From contig JAVXWL010000102.1 of the NCBI GenBank assembly GCA_032230565.1, positions 1 through 64,000 of the forward strand: a DNA stretch of 64,000 nt, read 5' to 3'. Each line of letters starts with the position of its first letter. The stretch's first letter is position 1. The position numbers and the translations under genes are program-made. The DNA comes from GCA-003244245 sp032230565 (GTDB lineage Bacteria > Actinomycetota > Actinomycetes > Mycobacteriales > Pseudonocardiaceae). The notes below the pieces were generated by a model that saw nothing but the letters and a program-made list of their open reading frames with translations, did no database searches and was not told where the DNA came from. Positions 61,903 to 64,000 of the stretch are shown in pieces.

Positions 61903-62706
61903 TCAGGAACCGGCAGCGGCAGCTGTGGCCGTCATTGACGGACCCAGGAAACGGCGGGCCAGCCGGGCGAAGGACACCGGATCCCCGGTCGCGGTGAACA
62001 CGTGCTCAGGCTCCTGCATCTCGCCGCGCAGCAAGTTGGCCTCGTTGAGAACGCGCAGCACGTCTTTGGCGGTCTCTTCCGCGCTGGACACCAAGGTCAC
62101 CCCGTCGCCCATGACGATCTGCAAGACACCGGTCAGCAGGGGGTAATGCGTGCAGGCAAGCACGAGGGTGTCCACATCGGCTCGCTGCAGTGGCTCAAGA
62201 TAGGACTGCGCCAACCCAAGCATCTGGCGTCCCGAGGTCATCCCGCGCTCGACGAAATCCACGAACCGCGGGCAGGCCACCCCGGTCACCTCCACGTGCG
62301 GAGCCGCGGCGAAGGCGTCGTCGTAGGCTCGGGATCGGATCGTGGCCTGAGTCCCGATCACCCCCACCCGACCGGAGCGGGTGGCGGCAACGGCTCGCCG
62401 CACCGCCGGGCGCACCACCTCCACCACCGGGATGCGGTAGCGCTCCCTCGCATCGGCCAAGCACGCCGCCGACGCCGTATTACAGGCGATGACGAGCAGT
62501 TTCACGCCACTTGCCACCAGGTCGTCGGCCACTGCCAGGGCGTGCGAGCGGATCTGCGCGATGGGCAGTGGACCGTAGGGACCGTGCGCGGTATCGCCGA
62601 CGTAGTACATCCGTTCGCGCGGTAACTGATCGGCGATCGCCCGGGCGACAGTGAGCCCCCCCACGCCGGAGTCGAACACGCCGATAGGGCCGTCCACACC
62701 GATCAC
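61903..62706 (-). CDS. murI: Glutamate racemase
   Basis: 267 residues from GTG 62706, 8 nt after a TAGGGT box. An earlier GTG at 62712 would add 2 residues. Catalytic parts are IGVFDSGVGGLTVARAI, LLVIACNTASAACLADARERY with the first Cys, and LVLACTHYPLL with the second Cys. It makes D-glutamate for peptidoglycan. It lies downstream of cysM. Confidence 0.95.
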   Translation of the reverse strand: MIGVDGPIGVFDSGVGGLTVARAIADQLPRERMYYVGDTAHGPYGPLPIAQIRSHALAVADDLVASGVKLLVIACNTASAACLADARERYRIPVVEVVRPAVRRAVAATRSGRVGVIGTQATIRSRAYDDAFAAAPHVEVTGVACPRFVDFVERGMTSGRQMLGLAQSYLEPLQRADVDTLVLACTHYPLLTGVLQIVMGDGVTLVSSAEETAKDVLRVLNEANLLRGEMQEPEHVFTATGDPVSFARLARRFLGPSMTATAAAAGS

Positions 62707-62714
62707 GCGCACCG

Positions 62715-62720
62715 ACCCTA
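62715..62720 (-). promoter_or_regulatory. -10 box of murI, likely leaderless
   Basis: On the minus strand TAGGGT is 8 nt before GTG 62706, supporting that GTG as the start. Confidence 0.45.
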
Positions 62721-62756
62721 CCCGAGGCGGTCTCCCACATTGAGCGGGTCGAGGGG

Positions 62757-63707
62757 CTAGGCCCAGAGTTGGCCGTCTAGGCGGGCGGCGGCTTCCTCCA
62801 GGTCGCCGGAGTAGGCGCCGGTGGAGAGGTACTTCCAGCCGGCATCGCAGACCACGAGGACGATGTCGGCCGGCTCGCCGGTGCCGGCAGCTTTCTCCGC
62901 GACGGCCAGCGCAGCGTGCAGGATCCCGCCGGTGGAGATGCCGGCGAAGATGCCCTCGAATTCCAGCAGCTCACGGGTGCGGCGCAAGGCGTCGAGCGAA
63001 CCGACGGAGAACCGGCCGGTGAGCACCTCCGGGTCGTAGAGCTCGGGCACGAACCCCTCGTCGAGGTTGCGCAGGCCGTAGACCAGCTCCCCGTAACGGG
63101 GTTCCGCAGCGATGATCTGCACGTCGGGCTTGTGCTCCCGCAGGTAGCGGCCGACCCCGACCAGGGTGCCGGTGGTGCCCAAGCCCGCGACGAAGTGAGT
63201 CACCGTGGGCAGGTCGCGCAGGATCTCCGGGCCGGTGGTGCGGTAATGCGCCGCAGGGTTGGCCGGGTTGCCGTACTGGTAGAGCATCACCCAGTCAGGG
63301 TGCGCTGCGGCCACCTCTTTAGCTCGCGCCACCGCCTGGTTGGAGCCGCCTGCCGCCGGTGAGAAGATGATCTCGGCACCGTAGGCCTCCAGGAGCTGCC
63401 GCCGCTCGATCGAGGTGTTCTCCGGCATCACGCACACCAGCCGGTAGCCCTTGAGCTTCGCCGCCATCGCGAGTGAAATGCCAGTATTGCCCGAAGTCGG
63501 CTCAAGGATGGTGCAGCCCTTGGTGAGCCGGCCGGAGCGCTCAGCGTCCTCGACCATCGCCAACGCCGGACGGTCCTTTACCGAGCCGGTGGGGTTGCGG
63601 TCCTCCAGCTTGGCCCACAGTCGCACGTCCGACGATGGGGAGAGGTGCGGCAGCCCCACGAGCGGTGTGTCACCCACCGCGTCGAGTATCGAGTCATAGC
63701 GGGCCAT
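62757..63707 (-). CDS. cysM: O-phosphoserine/cysteine synthase CysM
   Basis: 316 residues. LEDRNPTGSVKDRPAL holds the PLP lysine (K44). EPTSGNTGISLAMAAKLKGY is the substrate loop, VAGLGTTGTLVGVGRYL the PLP-phosphate loop. The short C-terminal tail DGQLWA matches the CysM closing lid of mycobacteria. In M. tuberculosis CysM uses O-phosphoserine and the thiocarboxylate of CysO to make cysteine. The cysO gene is just upstream on the same strand, so the same route is likely here. Confidence 0.95.
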   Translation of the reverse strand: MARYDSILDAVGDTPLVGLPHLSPSSDVRLWAKLEDRNPTGSVKDRPALAMVEDAERSGRLTKGCTILEPTSGNTGISLAMAAKLKGYRLVCVMPENTSIERRQLLEAYGAEIIFSPAAGGSNQAVARAKEVAAAHPDWVMLYQYGNPANPAAHYRTTGPEILRDLPTVTHFVAGLGTTGTLVGVGRYLREHKPDVQIIAAEPRYGELVYGLRNLDEGFVPELYDPEVLTGRFSVGSLDALRRTRELLEFEGIFAGISTGGILHAALAVAEKAAGTGEPADIVLVVCDAGWKYLSTGAYSGDLEEAAARLDGQLWA

Positions 63708-63727
63708 GGCGCTCCCTCCGGTCCCGG

Positions 63728-63772
63728 TCGTGAGTGGCGATGGGTCCTATGACACTGTTTCGCACTCACGAG
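63728..63772. repeat. 45-nt palindromic element, copy B
   Basis: TCGTGAGTG (63728-63736) and CACTCACGA (63763-63771) are inverted arms around a 26-nt centre. The length equals that of copy A at 57057-57101, and GTGAGTGGCG-N-TG and the TTT before the right arm are shared. It overlaps the 3' end of cysO and supplies its stop codon (63747-63749). Confidence 0.7.
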
Positions 63773-64000
63773 GCGGCGCGCAGCCGCCGGCCACCGCTGG
63801 CAGGATCGTCACGTTGTCACCATCGTGCACTGCGGCTTCGAGACCCCCGGCGAACCGGACGTCCTCGTCGTTGACGTAGACGTTGATGAAACGGTGCAGG
63901 GATCCGTCTTTCACCAGCCGCCCTTTGATCCCCGAGTGGCGGGTATCCAGATCCTCGATCACCTCAGCAACCGTGGAGCCGGACGCGTCGACTGACTTCT
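63747..64000 (-). CDS. cysO: CysO sulfur-carrier protein with C-terminal extension after Gly-Gly (5' end outside window)
   Basis: The visible part begins KSVDASGSTVAEVIEDLDTRHSG and continues LHRFINVYVNDEDVRFAGGLEAAVHDGDNVTILPAVAGG, matching M. tuberculosis CysO. The start lies beyond 64000. In the mycobacterial protein the di-glycine is the end, but here 11 residues follow (CAPPRECETVS), so the Gly-Gly is not terminal. The tail is encoded mostly by the palindromic element at 63728. To be activated as thiocarboxylate the tail would need removal, as JAMM proteases do for QbsE-type carriers. The cognate Mec/JAMM gene would be expected just outside the window. Confidence 0.9.
   Translation of the reverse strand, partial: KSVDASGSTVAEVIEDLDTRHSGIKGRLVKDGSLHRFINVYVNDEDVRFAGGLEAAVHDGDNVTILPAVAGGCAPPRECETVS

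Noticed and set aside
60352..61938. Long plus-strand open frame (528 codons) across rph and the MBL gene
   Set aside because: It is antisense to two well-identified genes, has no domain and no ribosome site.

Overview
The window is high-GC DNA from an actinomycete, most likely of the Mycobacteriales/Pseudonocardiales lineage. The evidence is gene content and order: an RbpA gene, a complete actinobacterial SUF operon with SufR, an MptB-type mannosyltransferase, the ctaA/ctaB pair, the tkt-tal-pgi-zwf-opcA-pgl block, gap-pgk-tpiA-secG, uvrC-rapZ-yvcK-whiA, and rdgB-rph-MBL-murI-cysM-cysO. From recalled family knowledge this is a shortened, largely colinear version of the Mycobacterium tuberculosis stretch from about Rv1335 (cysO) to Rv1466. 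Many genes have a TANNNT box 6-8 nt before the start codon, the usual sign of leaderless transcripts in this group. The species cannot be named from the sequence.

Left end (1-7.8 kb) is an accessory, stress-like region. It holds the start of a permease, a cupin, a DUF2795 protein, and a hemerythrin gene whose product ends in an encapsulin cargo-loading peptide. Next is a family 1 encapsulin shell gene broken by one -1 frameshift, then a sigma-B/F type promoter, small ORFs, an AI-2E-type permease with a proline-rich small ORF behind it, a cation diffusion facilitator and RecQ.

7.9-14.6 kb is the Fe-S assembly operon sufR-sufB-sufD-Rieske-sufC-sufS-sufU-sufT, read leftward with start/stop overlaps at most junctions. 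Divergent from it are mptB, an ABC-2 exporter pair and ctaA (14.7-19.1 kb).

19.1-36.5 kb mixes housekeeping and accessory genes. These are a conserved hypothetical, a HAD phosphatase, 6-phosphogluconate dehydrogenase with a divergent glucose dehydrogenase-like SDR and an aldose epimerase-like gene, a 1048-residue AfsR-type regulator, and a methyltransferase/kinase-like/SnoaL-like operon. Further right are a cupin, a DUF885 metallopeptidase, a quinone oxidoreductase, a DUF6398-like protein, a MoaD-like protein coupled to an Asp-box propeller, and an ECF sigma factor that overlaps a convergent STAS gene.

36.6-52.2 kb is central carbon metabolism: ctaB divergent from tkt-tal-pgi-zwf-(SDR)-opcA-pgl, then rbpA, secG and tpiA-pgk-gap. 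52.2-58 kb is the DHOD-like-uvrC-rapZ-yvcK-whiA operon. 58.3-64 kb holds nitrobindin, an L,D-transpeptidase, rdgB, rph, an MBL hydrolase, murI, cysM and the 3' part of cysO. Two 45-nt palindromic elements lie at the 3' ends of coding genes. One of them encodes most of an unusual tail after the di-glycine of CysO. No tRNA, rRNA, CRISPR array or transposase was recognised.
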